A DNA stretch of 64,000 bases from JADCGM01 sp943368345 (GCA_943368345.1 CALRKY020000010.1:36162-100161); one strand, 5' to 3'; positions 43,009 through 53,052 are shown, counted from the first letter of the stretch. Translations and numbers: made by a program. Notes: generated by a model not told the origin, from the letters alone.

Positions 43009-44289
43009 CTAAGGCTCGGTGAGCGTCCGGGGACGGAGCCAATAAAGCGGTAATGCCGTCAACATCAGCCCGACGGCCAGCAGTCCGGCCTTGCCTGACC
43101 CCCACATCGCCCAGCAGCAGAAGGCCAGACCGATGATCGCCGGGATTCGAACAACCCCGATGCGGAGTGCAACGATGCAGGCCCCGGCGTAAAGCAACAG
43201 GGACGTTGCAGCCGTCAGGTTCAACATGAAATCGAGGAGGCCACCGAGACCGGCTGACCCGGCAGCGCTGCTCAGGATCAGGACGCTGGCGCAACTGCTG
43301 CCGAGCGCCAGTAACCGGACCGACACGTCCTGCCGGTTGGTGATGGTCATCCAACGCGGCAACAACCCGGCGCGGGCCATGCCGAGCGGCAATTCGCCTT
43401 GAATCAACACCCAGCCGTTCAGGCAGCCGACGGTGGCGATGACGGCGAAGGCCGCCACCGCCAACCCAGCGGTCCGTCCGAAAAATGTCTCGACAAACAG
43501 CGCAATGGGGGCCGGGGCCGCTGCGATCACCTCCTGCGGCAAAGCAAACATCACGCCGGTGCTGACCATGATATAGAGCAAGCCAGTCAGCGCCGTGCCG
43601 ATCATGGTAGCGCGAAGGATATTGCGTTTGGGATCGCGAACCCGTTCGGCGACAACACTCGCCGCTTCAAATCCGACCAGCGCGTAAAAAGCCAGCGTCA
43701 TCGCTGCGGTCAGGCCGGACGCCGAATAGGCGGGATGGGGGTGTAAAGTCAGTTGCTGGCCGCCCTCCACCGCGAACCCGGCGATGATCACCACGACCGC
43801 CACCAGTGGTAGCAATTTCAGGACCGTGGTCACCACCTGAAAATTCCCGGCAGTTCTGGCACCGAGTAAATTGAGTAACGTCATCAGCCAGACCAGCGCG
43901 GTTGACCACAGCGCCAGCGCCAACGGGGTCGCAGCCAGCGCCGGGACGAACGCTGCGGAATAGCGAACGGCCGTGACCGCGATGATTGCAATCGCCGACC
44001 AGACACTGACCCAGAACGCCCAGCCGACCAATACCCCGGTCATTGCACCGAGCTCGGCACCGACAATGGCGATGGTTCCGGTCGCGTCTGGCCGCGCCTC
44101 TGCCAGCTTGGCCAGCACATAGGCGAGGAGCAAGGCCCCGCTGATCGCGGCAACCCATGCTGGGATGCTGGTCCAGCCATAGGGCGCGAGCTGGGCCGGC
44201 ATCACGAAGATGCCGGACCCGATCATCCCGCCGACGACAAGCGCAGCGGCGGTCCAGACGCCAAAGGGTCGGGCGTCAGGCTGGCTCAG
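43009..44289 (-). CDS. APC-family amino acid permease
   Basis: Twelve-span amino acid/polyamine transporter. The unwound first helix motif GGMIGSGIFVMPAQL is intact, as is ALVGFEAASVVAERVRDPKR in helix 6. The first ATG (44226) falls inside helix 1. Reading upstream gives LSQPDARPFGVWTAAALVVG, a normal N-terminus, back to a CTG at 44289 that overlaps the TonB-receptor stop as CTGA, with no ATG, GTG or TTG between. A CTG (or ATT at 44292) start with translational coupling is inferred; length would be 426 residues. Likely imports the amino acids taken up via the receptor. Confidence 0.8.
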   Translation of the reverse strand: MSQPDARPFGVWTAAALVVGGMIGSGIFVMPAQLAPYGWTSIPAWVAAISGALLLAYVLAKLAEARPDATGTIAIVGAELGAMTGVLVGWAFWVSVWSAIAIIAVTAVRYSAAFVPALAATPLALALWSTALVWLMTLLNLLGARTAGNFQVVTTVLKLLPLVAVVVIIAGFAVEGGQQLTLHPHPAYSASGLTAAMTLAFYALVGFEAASVVAERVRDPKRNILRATMIGTALTGLLYIMVSTGVMFALPQEVIAAAPAPIALFVETFFGRTAGLAVAAFAVIATVGCLNGWVLIQGELPLGMARAGLLPRWMTITNRQDVSVRLLALGSSCASVLILSSAAGSAGLGGLLDFMLNLTAATSLLLYAGACIVALRIGVVRIPAIIGLAFCCWAMWGSGKAGLLAVGLMLTALPLYWLRPRTLTEP

Positions 44290-46817
44290 AATTTGGTCCC
44301 GAACCGGAGGCCAATGGTGCGCGGCGTGTCGCTATAGACATAGGTGCGCTGGTAGCAGGAGCCGCACTGGCTGCCCCGGCTCAATTGCGCCCGTTCGTCA
44401 AACGCGTTCTGCAGGAACAATTCGCCGGAGAACCCGCCCCATTCCGTGCCAATCGCAAAATTGGCGGTGGTATAGGCCTTCAAGCGACCGGTCAGGGCCG
44501 CAGGACTGATCGTGTTGCCGCTGAACACTTCAAGTACGGCGGTCCGGATATCCGACGCTGCCGATCCCTGATGCGCGACCAGCGCCTGCACATAGGGCTT
44601 CATTTCGCCCATATCCCAAGCGTAGCGCGCCGTTGCGTTGATCTTGAACTTCGGCGTGACCGGCAAGCGGGTGCCCTTTGGTGCCGCAATGAAATTGCCC
44701 GCGCCGGTGCAGGCGAAGGTCGGTTCGTCAATCGCACACAGGTTCCGCCGCGTCTTGGCATCGGTATAGGCCGCTGCCGCCGTCAAGTTGACCCCATCGG
44801 CAGGCCGAAGGTTGAGGTCAGCCTCAACGCCGCGAATGCGGGCATTCGGGCCATTGTGGATTTCGGTGAAGCTGTTGGCCCCGAGGTAGGAGAACTGGAA
44901 GCTCTTCCATTCCTGTTGATAAATCGTGGCATTTGCCCGCAGCATGCCGTCCAGCAGTGTCGATTTGATGCCCAACTCATAGTTGGTCAGGAAGTCGGCT
45001 GCATAGGGCGCGACGGTCGAGCGGCGGTTGATGCCGCCGGGGCGGAAGCCGCGTGACCAGGTGCTGTACAGCATCACGTCGTCGCTGGCCTGCCAGTTGA
45101 GATTCACCTTGTGGGTAAAGCCGGTGTCCTTGGTCCGCTTGGGCACCACCGACCCATTCACAAAATCACCAAGGTTGGTGCAGGGGCCACCGGCCACAGC
45201 GGCTGGCAGCAAGGTGGTCACGGCCCCGGCCAATTGAGCATCGCGCAGCGTGCGGCCTTGGGTGGTCAGACAGCCCGCGACACCGGTGCGGGAGCTTCCG
45301 GCAGCATTTGGCGGTGGGTTACCTGCGGCACCCTGCACAAAGGCCGGGTTGCGACCAAAGCCGAAGAACCCGATCAGTGAGTTGTCATATTTGAACAGAC
45401 GGCCACCGGCGGTCAGCGTGACCGTTTCCGTGATGTCATAGCTCGCCTCTCCGAACGCGGCATAATCCTTGTCGACGCGCTTTTGCTCGGTCAGCCACAG
45501 GGTACCGGGGAGGCCGTTGACCGACAGCAACGGCGCAAGGTTGGTGACCTGATAATCTTGGTGGATGAGGTTGGACTGACGCTGATAGAACAGACCGGCG
45601 ATGACGCGGAACGGCTTGTCCTGCGGCGAGGACAGCCGCAGTTCCTGGCTCAGTTTCTTGAAATGATCGGAGCCGATGACGGTCTGACGCGGATCGATGT
45701 TGGCCCCGGCGGCGTTCTGGAAATAGAAGTAGCCCGCGATGCCGCCAACGCTCGAATAGAGCGAGTCATAAGCTTCGGAATAATCGGTATAGTCACTCGA
45801 CGACGCGGTCTTGCGGTCGAGATAGGCCCCGGCATAGGTCAGGTCCCAGTTGCTGATCTCACCTTCGACCGTCATCGCGGCCTGCACGAACCGGTCACGG
45901 CGGAACTCCGGCGAAAAATGCTGGACCTGCAGATCACCGACACGCGGGTCTGACGCGAAGCTGCCGTTGTTGGTCTGTTTTTGATAGAGGATGGTCGGCG
46001 TCGCGGTCCAGCTGTCGTTCAGGTCGACCTTGAGCGCCGCGCGACCGCCAACGATGTCGACGTCATTATAGTCCTTCTCAACCAGCGCGGTGTTGTTGAC
46101 GACAATCCCGCCAACCGCTGGCAGGAAGCGGCGGGTGCCCGGCACATTGTCGATATAACCGGCGTTGCGCTGGTACCAGCCGACGGCGCGGAAGGCGGCA
46201 TTGTCGCTGACCGGCAGGTTGATCATGCCTTCGATCTTGCCACCCTGACCGCCCTTGGCGACGGTGTTCACCTCGGCATCGACGCGACCTTCCAGCCCGG
46301 CAGTCGACGGCTTGTTGGTGATGATCCGGATCGTGCCGGCCTCCGACGATGCCCCGTACAGGGTACCCTGCGGCCCCGACAGCGACTCGATCCGGGCGAT
46401 GTCATAGATATGCACATCAAGCGTACCGCCGATGGTCGTGACCGGCTGCTCGTCGAGATAGAAGCCAACCGACGGCAGTGATCCCGAATGGTTGCCGTCC
46501 CCGCCCGACGCGACGCCGCGCATGTAGACCGTGGTCGATCCCGGCTGGGTGGTCTGAAAGCTGACGCTCGGCAGCAATTGGGAGAATTGCGAGAAATTGG
46601 TGATGTTGAACTGATCGAGCTTCTTGGTTCCAAGCGCCTGGATGGAAATCGGCACATTCTGGAGATTTTCCTCGCGCTTTTGCGCGGTCACGATGATCTC
46701 ATCCAGATCACCGGCCTCTGCCGCATCGGCGGCTGCCACCTGTTGCGCCATGACGGGGGAGCCCGCCAGCATCGTCGTGGTCAGCAATGTTGCCCAAATG
46801 GCCCGGTGCGTCGTCAT
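44286..46817 (-). CDS. TonB-dependent receptor
   Basis: Outer-membrane active transporter of 843 residues. A signal peptide (WATLLTTTMLAGSPVMAQQ) precedes the TonB box region GDLDEIIVTAQKREENLQNV and the plug (VPISIQALGTKKLDQFNITN, ARIESLSGPQGTLYGASSEA). The barrel ends with the C-terminal aromatic TIGLRFGTKF. GGGGG lies 8 nt before the ATG at 46817. It is between the sulfotransferase and the permease on one strand. The ligand is not evident; neighbours suggest a peptide or amino-acid compound. Confidence 0.93.
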   Translation of the reverse strand: MTTHRAIWATLLTTTMLAGSPVMAQQVAAADAAEAGDLDEIIVTAQKREENLQNVPISIQALGTKKLDQFNITNFSQFSQLLPSVSFQTTQPGSTTVYMRGVASGGDGNHSGSLPSVGFYLDEQPVTTIGGTLDVHIYDIARIESLSGPQGTLYGASSEAGTIRIITNKPSTAGLEGRVDAEVNTVAKGGQGGKIEGMINLPVSDNAAFRAVGWYQRNAGYIDNVPGTRRFLPAVGGIVVNNTALVEKDYNDVDIVGGRAALKVDLNDSWTATPTILYQKQTNNGSFASDPRVGDLQVQHFSPEFRRDRFVQAAMTVEGEISNWDLTYAGAYLDRKTASSSDYTDYSEAYDSLYSSVGGIAGYFYFQNAAGANIDPRQTVIGSDHFKKLSQELRLSSPQDKPFRVIAGLFYQRQSNLIHQDYQVTNLAPLLSVNGLPGTLWLTEQKRVDKDYAAFGEASYDITETVTLTAGGRLFKYDNSLIGFFGFGRNPAFVQGAAGNPPPNAAGSSRTGVAGCLTTQGRTLRDAQLAGAVTTLLPAAVAGGPCTNLGDFVNGSVVPKRTKDTGFTHKVNLNWQASDDVMLYSTWSRGFRPGGINRRSTVAPYAADFLTNYELGIKSTLLDGMLRANATIYQQEWKSFQFSYLGANSFTEIHNGPNARIRGVEADLNLRPADGVNLTAAAAYTDAKTRRNLCAIDEPTFACTGAGNFIAAPKGTRLPVTPKFKINATARYAWDMGEMKPYVQALVAHQGSAASDIRTAVLEVFSGNTISPAALTGRLKAYTTANFAIGTEWGGFSGELFLQNAFDERAQLSRGSQCGSCYQRTYVYSDTPRTIGLRFGTKF

Positions 46818-46925
46818 AAAATCCCCCAATGCTTAACTGCGGCAAGGTCGCGCGAAAGGGGATTCCGGGTCAATCCGATATGGTGTGTTGCCGAAAATGA
46901 CCGGCAAGGCGTGGCAGTTGTGCCA

Positions 46926-48542
46926 CTATCGCGGCACAGCCGGGTAAACGTCCAAAACCGGCCCCAACGCCGCCTTCAACGGGCCAAGCCAGGGCTCGAA
47001 CGGCTGCCAGGCATCGGTGCCACCGGTAAAAATCGGCTGCCGGACCTGTTCCGACGACGCCGTCCGCACGGCGCGCTCGGTTTCGTGGAACCGCAGGCAG
47101 GCCGCTTCAAACGGCAGGCCGCAGGCCGCGAGCAGGGCCCGCACCTCCGCCTCGGTATCGGTGACCATCCGCTCATAAATGACCCGGTGGACCCGCCCCG
47201 GCAGGACGTCATCGACATGCGCCATCAGCCGCACATAGTCGGCATAATATCGGCCCATGTCGTCCAGCGCATAGCTGAACGCCTGCCCCCGGGCGAAATG
47301 CTGCTTGAAGTTGGAGAAACAGCAACCGAGCGGATGCCGTCGCGCGTCGATGATGATCGCGCCCGGCAGGATCAGGTGAATGAACGGCACATGCGCCCAA
47401 TTGTTGGGCAATTTGTCGATGAACAGCGGTCGGTCGGTCTTGCGCTGGATCCGGGTGCGGTCGAGATATTCGGCCCCCAGTTCCCGCAAACGCTCCGGCG
47501 ACAGTGACGTCACTGCGTCGGGATAATCACGCCACTGCCGCGCCAGAGCGGGTACATCCGGCAGTTCGGACGTGCCCTCCACCTGGCTGTGGGAAGATAA
47601 TATCTGTTCCACCAGCGTCGATCCGGCGCGCGGCATGCCGAGAATGAAAATCGGTGCGCGCTCCCGGTGGCCCTGACCGGCGCGGGCGGCGAATAACTCG
47701 CGGGTGAAAAGCTTCAGGCTGGCATCGACAAAATTGCGGGTCTCGTCGGCATCATAGACCACCGACTCCCGCCGCAAACGGTTGCCGGCGTTATAATGGG
47801 CGAAGGACCGGGCCGGGTCGCCGGCATCCTCGAACGCCTTGCCGAGCGCGAAGTCGAGGTGGAAGCGGTCGGTGTCGGACAGATCACTGGTCGCCAGCGC
47901 GGCCTGCATCGCGCCGATATCGTCTGCGGAAAATTGCACGGTCTTCAGGTTGGCAAGGCTCCACCAGACTTCGCCGAGGGTCGGGGCAATCGCCAGCGCC
48001 TGCCGGTAGGCGGCGATCCCGTCGGCCTGCCGCCCGACGGTTTTCAGCATATGGCCATAGCTCATCCAGACCTTGGGCTGGCGCGGCGCGGCCTGCAGCA
48101 CCTCCTCGTAAAGCGCAATCGCCTCGTCGAACCCGCCGATCCGGCCAAGGGCTGCGGCCTTCAGGTTGGTATGGGCGATATTCTCCGGTTCAACCGCCCG
48201 GACCAGATCGAGCTCGGCAATCGCCTCCGCTGGCCGGTTCTGACGGTAGAGCGCTGTTGCCAGATTGGCGCGGGCCGCCCCGAAATCCGGGGCCAGTTCC
48301 AGCGCCCGGCGCAGCAGGGCCTCGGCATCCTTGTAGCGGCCAATCCGACCGGCAAGCTCCGCCAGCATCCGGATAGCGGCGGCATCGAACGGATCATCGC
48401 GCAGATGGGCCTTCAACAGCGGCTCGGCCTCCGACAAGCGGTTGTCGTACAGCGCCAGCGCCGCCTCCATCAGGCGCGGGTTGCCCAGCGAGGCTGCCAC
48501 GGCGCGCCCACCAATTTCGGAACTGCGTTTCTGCTGCGACAT
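46926..48542 (-). CDS. TPR-containing sulfotransferase family protein
   Basis: A 538-residue protein with about six tetratricopeptide repeats in residues 25-260 (LYDNRLSEAEPLLKAHLRDD, ALYRQNRPAEAIAELDLVRA) and a C-terminal sulfotransferase domain: the 5'-phosphosulfate loop is FILGMPRAGSTLVEQILSSH and the 3'-phosphate region is LIDARRHPLG-like (IIDARRHPLGCCFSNFKQHF). Such fusions commonly neighbour TonB receptors in sphingomonads and caulobacters; whether they modify the receptor or its ligand is unknown. The TonB-receptor gene follows after 108 bp. Confidence 0.9.
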   Translation of the reverse strand: MSQQKRSSEIGGRAVAASLGNPRLMEAALALYDNRLSEAEPLLKAHLRDDPFDAAAIRMLAELAGRIGRYKDAEALLRRALELAPDFGAARANLATALYRQNRPAEAIAELDLVRAVEPENIAHTNLKAAALGRIGGFDEAIALYEEVLQAAPRQPKVWMSYGHMLKTVGRQADGIAAYRQALAIAPTLGEVWWSLANLKTVQFSADDIGAMQAALATSDLSDTDRFHLDFALGKAFEDAGDPARSFAHYNAGNRLRRESVVYDADETRNFVDASLKLFTRELFAARAGQGHRERAPIFILGMPRAGSTLVEQILSSHSQVEGTSELPDVPALARQWRDYPDAVTSLSPERLRELGAEYLDRTRIQRKTDRPLFIDKLPNNWAHVPFIHLILPGAIIIDARRHPLGCCFSNFKQHFARGQAFSYALDDMGRYYADYVRLMAHVDDVLPGRVHRVIYERMVTDTEAEVRALLAACGLPFEAACLRFHETERAVRTASSEQVRQPIFTGGTDAWQPFEPWLGPLKAALGPVLDVYPAVPR

Positions 48543-48584
48543 GATCCCCCGCGCCCTTGCAGGCGGCAGTAGCGCAATTCCGGC

Positions 48585-50084
48585 CTAAGTGCGGCACCCA
48601 AAATTGTTGGGCGGGGTGAAACTGCATTCGGCGGTCTGGCTTCCGCGAATGAAGCGGACGGCCATGCCATTTGCCGCCGTCCCTGCCGCCTGCCGAAGCT
48701 GTTCGATCGTAGTGATCGGTTTGCCGTTGATCGCCGCAATAATGTCGCCGGGGCGCAGGAAGCCCAGCCGGGCGGCGGGCGCATTGCCGTTGAGGCTCAC
48801 CACCACCACGCCGCGTTCCGGCAACCCGGCCCCCAGTTCCTGCGCAAAGGCCGGGGACAGATTGCCGACCGTGACCCCGGACAACAGGTTGTTGCCGCCG
48901 ATCACTGACAATTGGCGCAGCGGAACCTCTGGCGGCAGAGCCAGGCGGAGTTCGACATTCTGGGCCTTGCCCGCACGAATGAGGGTTATCACCGCCTTGT
49001 CGCCCACCGGTTGGGTGGCGATCCGGTACCGCATCATCCCGGCATCGGCGACTTCCTTGCCGTCGATGGCATAGATCACATCCCCGGGCCGGATACCGGC
49101 GGCTGCGGCGGGCGATGCCGGGGACACGCCGGTTATCAACACGCCCGCAGGACGATCAAGGCCGACGCGGGCCGCCGTGTCCGCCGTGACCGGCTCCCCT
49201 TCCGCACCAATCCATGCGGTGACCAGCTTGCCGGTTTTTGACGCGCCGAGGAATATCCGGACCATATTGGCCGGAATTGCAAAGCCAATGCCATTGGATC
49301 CGCCCGAGCGGGAAAAGATCGCAGTGTTGATACCGACCAGCGTCCCGTCCATCGCCACCAGCGCACCGCCGGAATTGCCCGGATTGATCGCTGCATCGGT
49401 TTGCAGGAAGAATTGATAGTCGCTGACCCCGATTCCGGTCCGGGCGACGGCAGATACGATGCCGTGGGTGACGGTCTGACCGACGCCAAAGGGATTGCCG
49501 ATGGCGATCACCACATCACCAACCTCGGCACGGTCGGAATCGCCTAGCCGGACCACCGGCAGGGTCTGGCCCTTCGGCTCAATCCGCAGCACGGCGAGGT
49601 CGATCCGGGCGTCGGCGAACACCAGCTTTGCCGCAAACTCCCGCCGATCCGCCAGCGCGACCAATATCTGGTCCGCCCCTGCCACGACATGATTGTTGGT
49701 AACAATCAGGCCTTCGGAATCAACGATGACGCCGGACCCCAGCGATTGTTCGATCCGGGGTTGGCTCGGGCCGCCGCCGCCGAAAAACTGCCGGAAAATC
49801 GGATCGTCCATGATGCCGCGCTGCTGCACGACACGGGCGGTGTAGATGTTAACCACGGCTGGAGCGACCCGGCGGGTCACCGGCGCGAAACTGAGGTTCA
49901 ACTGCGCGGCATTGGCGGGCACGGTCCGTTCGGGTTGCGACCCTGCCGCCTGCCGCGCCAGTTCGCTCGCCTGCTGGGCAAGGGCTGACGGGCCATCTCC
50001 GATCAGCCCGAATGTCAGTATCAGTCCGGTGGCCACACCGGCAGTGATCAATGCGATTCGCTGAAACAGTCTCATTCCGGCCAT
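48585..50084 (-). CDS. degP: Periplasmic serine protease, DegP/HtrA (Do) family
   Basis: A 499-residue periplasmic protease/chaperone. The N-terminal hydrophobic segment IALITAGVATGLILTFGLIG is a signal or anchor. The trypsin-like triad is His in IVTNNHVVAGAD, Asp in ARIDLAVLRIEP and Ser in INPGNSGGALVAM. Two PDZ domains follow (PAGVLITGVSPASPAAAAGI and ERGVVVVSLNGNAPAARLGF). The second is of normal size, so this is the DegP/MucD class rather than DegS. gmk lies 57 bp upstream on the same strand. Confidence 0.93.
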   Translation of the reverse strand: MAGMRLFQRIALITAGVATGLILTFGLIGDGPSALAQQASELARQAAGSQPERTVPANAAQLNLSFAPVTRRVAPAVVNIYTARVVQQRGIMDDPIFRQFFGGGGPSQPRIEQSLGSGVIVDSEGLIVTNNHVVAGADQILVALADRREFAAKLVFADARIDLAVLRIEPKGQTLPVVRLGDSDRAEVGDVVIAIGNPFGVGQTVTHGIVSAVARTGIGVSDYQFFLQTDAAINPGNSGGALVAMDGTLVGINTAIFSRSGGSNGIGFAIPANMVRIFLGASKTGKLVTAWIGAEGEPVTADTAARVGLDRPAGVLITGVSPASPAAAAGIRPGDVIYAIDGKEVADAGMMRYRIATQPVGDKAVITLIRAGKAQNVELRLALPPEVPLRQLSVIGGNNLLSGVTVGNLSPAFAQELGAGLPERGVVVVSLNGNAPAARLGFLRPGDIIAAINGKPITTIEQLRQAAGTAANGMAVRFIRGSQTAECSFTPPNNFGCRT

Positions 50085-50141
50085 CCCGAATTCACCCTTG
50101 GGCAGTCTTTGCCGCGCTGTGGCTGAGCCGTCGATGAACGA

Positions 50142-50804
50142 TCAGTGCGCCTCGCCCAGCATATCCCGGACCGTTGCGGCGAGCGTTGCCTTCCGCCGCG
50201 ACCGCCGTTGACGCTCGGCCTGCAGGATCGCCCGGACTTCCTTCAGGCAGGCGTCAAAATCGTCATTGACCAGCACATAGTCAAATTCGCCCCAATGGCT
50301 GATTTCATTGGCGGCCCGGTCCATCCGACCCTTGATAATGTCGGCGCTGTCGGTGCCCCGTGCCACCAGACGCCGTTCCAGCTCACCCAGTGACGGCGGC
50401 AGCAGGAACACCGACACCACATCCTTGGCATCCCGCGCCTTCAACTGCTGGGTACCCTGCCAGTCGATATCGAACAACACGTCATGGCCCGCCGCCAGGG
50501 CATCCCGAACCGGTTCGCGCGGTGTGCCATATCGGTGCCCGAACACATGCGCCCATTCGAGCAGCAGACCGGCCTCGACCAACCGCTCAAACTCGGCGCC
50601 ATCGACGAAATGATAGTCCTTGCCATCAATCTCCCCCGGACGCGCTGGACGAGTGGTCGCCGAAACCGACATGCTGATCATCGGATCATCGGCCAGAATC
50701 TTGCGGGCCATCGAGGTTTTGCCAGTGCCGGAGGGGGAGGCGAGGACGAACATCAGCCCCCGGCGCGGCGGCGGTGGATCAACGAGCGGATCAGGTCGGG
50801 ACAT
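50142..50804 (-). CDS. gmk: Guanylate kinase
   Basis: Phosphorylates GMP to GDP; essential for nucleotide supply and linked to (p)ppGpp control. The 220-residue protein has the P-loop LASPSGTGKTSMAR near residue 22, the GMP-binding VSATTRPARPGEIDGKDYHF and DIDWQGTQQLKA. The frame extends to a TTG seven codons upstream; the ATG at 50804 is chosen. It is divergent from the HAD phosphatase gene with 75 bp between. Confidence 0.96.
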   Translation of the reverse strand: MSRPDPLVDPPPPRRGLMFVLASPSGTGKTSMARKILADDPMISMSVSATTRPARPGEIDGKDYHFVDGAEFERLVEAGLLLEWAHVFGHRYGTPREPVRDALAAGHDVLFDIDWQGTQQLKARDAKDVVSVFLLPPSLGELERRLVARGTDSADIIKGRMDRAANEISHWGEFDYVLVNDDFDACLKEVRAILQAERQRRSRRKATLAATVRDMLGEAH

Positions 50805-50879
50805 GGGCGCTTCGTGCGGGACCAAGGGCGGGGCGTCAAGTCACTGGTGCGGCACCGGGTCTGATGGCAAGGACGGCGC

Positions 50880-51527
50880 ATGCACAGCATTCTTGTTGAT
50901 CTGGACGGCACGCTGACCGATCCTGCCGCCGGGATCATCGCCGCCATCCAGCATGCCTTGCAGGAAATGGCGGCGGCCGTCCCGGCAGCCGACAGTCTGG
51001 GGTGGGCGATAGGTCCGCCGCTGCGCCAGACGTTCACGAAACTCTTGGGCGGCGTTGGGGACGCGGAGACGGCGGTTGCCATCTACCGGGCGAAATATGG
51101 AGCAGGCGGCCTGTTTGATGCCACGCTGTATGACGGTATTGCCGACGCTCTGGCGGAGATGCGGCGGATTCCGGCCCGCCTGTTGCTGTGCACGGCGAAG
51201 GCCGAAATTTATGCCGAGCGGATCCTCGATCATTTTGGTCTGACCCAGCATTTTTCTGGGATCTACGGCGCCGATCTTGCTGGCACGCTCGACGACAAGG
51301 GCGATTTGATCGCGCACATGATCCGGGTCGACGGGTTTGATCCGGCCTGGGCGATCATGGTCGGGGACCGGGCCAATGATGTCCGCGCCGCAGCCCGTCA
51401 CGGCATACCGGCCGTGGGCGTGTTGTGGGGCTACGGGGACCGCACCGAACTCGCCGATGCCAAAGCGCTTTGCGCCCGTCCTGCTGATCTGCCGGAACTT
51501 GTCCGCAGCCTGTTAACTGCGGCCTGA
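50880..51527 (+). CDS. HAD-superfamily hydrolase, phosphoglycolate-phosphatase-like
   Basis: A 215-residue HAD phosphatase of subfamily IA. Motif I is LVDLDGTLTDP (nucleophile Asp7, general acid Asp9), motif II is RLLLCTAKAE, and motif III/IV is WAIMVGDRANDVRAA. The helical cap spans about 15-85. The set matches Gph/YieH-type phosphatases; the true substrate is not certain. Its 3' end overlaps the 3' end of pyk by 15 bp on the opposite strand, a tail-to-tail overlap. Confidence 0.88.
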   Translation: MHSILVDLDGTLTDPAAGIIAAIQHALQEMAAAVPAADSLGWAIGPPLRQTFTKLLGGVGDAETAVAIYRAKYGAGGLFDATLYDGIADALAEMRRIPARLLLCTAKAEIYAERILDHFGLTQHFSGIYGADLAGTLDDKGDLIAHMIRVDGFDPAWAIMVGDRANDVRAAARHGIPAVGVLWGYGDRTELADAKALCARPADLPELVRSLLTAA

Positions 51528-52979
51528 CAACTCGTCGCCGGTCAAGCGGGTGATGTGCAGGACGTTCGTAGATCCCGGCGTCCCAAACGGAACCCCGGCC
51601 ATCACGATCAGCCGGTCACCGCCGTTGGCAACACCGATGCGGATGGCCATGCGCTTTGATTTCGACACCATTTCTTCAAAATCGGACACATCACGCGTGT
51701 GCACCGCATGCACACCCCAAACCAGGCCCAGGCGGCGCGCGGTCGCGAGCTTCGGGGTCATCGCCATCAACGGCACCGCAATGCGCTCCCGGCTGACCCG
51801 CCGGGCGGTGGAACCCGACGTGGTGAAGCACACAATCGCCGCTGCGCTGATCGTTCGGGCAATCTCACCCGCCGCCGCCGACAGGGCGTCCGCCGTCGTC
51901 CGTTCCGGCAGGGTCTCGGTAAAATGCACCCGCTCAAAATGCGTCGGGTCGCCTTCGACCTGACGAGCGATCCGGTCCATCATGTCGACGGCTTCCACCG
52001 GCCAGGCCCCAGCGGCGGATTCGGCGGACAGCATCACCGCGTCGGCTCCGTCATACATGGCATTGGCCACGTCGGACACTTCGGCGCGGGTCGGCGAGGG
52101 GGAGGTGATCATCGATTCGAGCATCTGCGTTGCCACAACCACCGGCTTTCCCGCAGCACGGGCCAGCTGCACGATGCGCTTCTGCGCGGCAGGCACCTCC
52201 TCCGGCGGCAGCTCCACGCCAAGGTCGCCGCGCGCCACCATCACTGCATCCGCCAGTTCGATAATCTCCGGCAACCGCTCCATCGCCGCCGGCTTTTCGA
52301 TCTTGGCCAGCAGCGCCGCCTTCCCGCCGATCAACTGCCGGGCTTCGGCCACATCCTCGGGTCGCTGCACAAAGGACAGCGCAATCCAGTCCACTCCGTT
52401 GTCGAGGGCAAAGGCCAGATCGCGCCGATCCTTCTCGGTCAGCGCCGCCATCGGCACCACAACATCGGGAACATTCAGCCCCTTGTTGTTGGACAAGGCA
52501 CCGCCGACTTCAATCAGGCTTTCAATCCGGTCGGGATGAACTGCCGTCACCCGCGCGATCACTTTCCCGTCATCAAGCATCAGCCGCGCGCCCGGTTGCA
52601 GGGCGGCGAACAGTTCCTTGTGGGGCAGCTGGACCCGGTGACTGTCCCCCGGGGCATCGCTCCGATCAAAGGCAAAGGCCTGCCCGCGCACCAGTTCAAC
52701 CCGCCCCTCGGCAAAACTACCGACCCGAAGTTTTGGCCCCTGCAAATCCGCAAGAATGGTCATTGGCCGACCAAGGGTTTTTTCCAGGCTGCGGATATTG
52801 GCGATCAGTTCGCCGCGCGCGGCCTGGCTGCCGTGGCTCATATTGACCCGGAAGGCATCGGCACCGGCGCGAAACAGCCGGGCAATCATCTCCGGTGTGC
52901 TGGAGGCGGGGCCCAGCGTTGCCAACACCCTGACCTTGCGGGCGCGCGGACCGGGCCGATCCTGTGCAGCAATTGTCAC
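51513..52979 (-). CDS. pyk: Pyruvate kinase
   Basis: Transfers phosphate from phosphoenolpyruvate to ADP in glycolysis. The 488-residue protein has KVRVLATLGPASSTPEMIAR at the start, the catalytic lysine/metal block LAKIEKPAAMERLPEIIELA with VMVARGDLGVELPPEEVPAA, and ATQMLESMITSPSPTRAEVS. The C-terminal regulatory domain (CFTTSGSTARRVSRERIAVP) is present. It overlaps the HAD gene at the 3' ends and is divergent from DUF1244. Confidence 0.97.
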   Translation of the reverse strand: MTIAAQDRPGPRARKVRVLATLGPASSTPEMIARLFRAGADAFRVNMSHGSQAARGELIANIRSLEKTLGRPMTILADLQGPKLRVGSFAEGRVELVRGQAFAFDRSDAPGDSHRVQLPHKELFAALQPGARLMLDDGKVIARVTAVHPDRIESLIEVGGALSNNKGLNVPDVVVPMAALTEKDRRDLAFALDNGVDWIALSFVQRPEDVAEARQLIGGKAALLAKIEKPAAMERLPEIIELADAVMVARGDLGVELPPEEVPAAQKRIVQLARAAGKPVVVATQMLESMITSPSPTRAEVSDVANAMYDGADAVMLSAESAAGAWPVEAVDMMDRIARQVEGDPTHFERVHFTETLPERTTADALSAAAGEIARTISAAAIVCFTTSGSTARRVSRERIAVPLMAMTPKLATARRLGLVWGVHAVHTRDVSDFEEMVSKSKRMAIRIGVANGGDRLIVMAGVPFGTPGSTNVLHITRLTGDELSGRS

Positions 52980-53052
52980 GCAAACTCTCCTGTCAGATGC
53001 CGCTTTGCTCTATAGTGTGCGGGCGACGCTGCAAACCCGAAAGGCCAAACCG

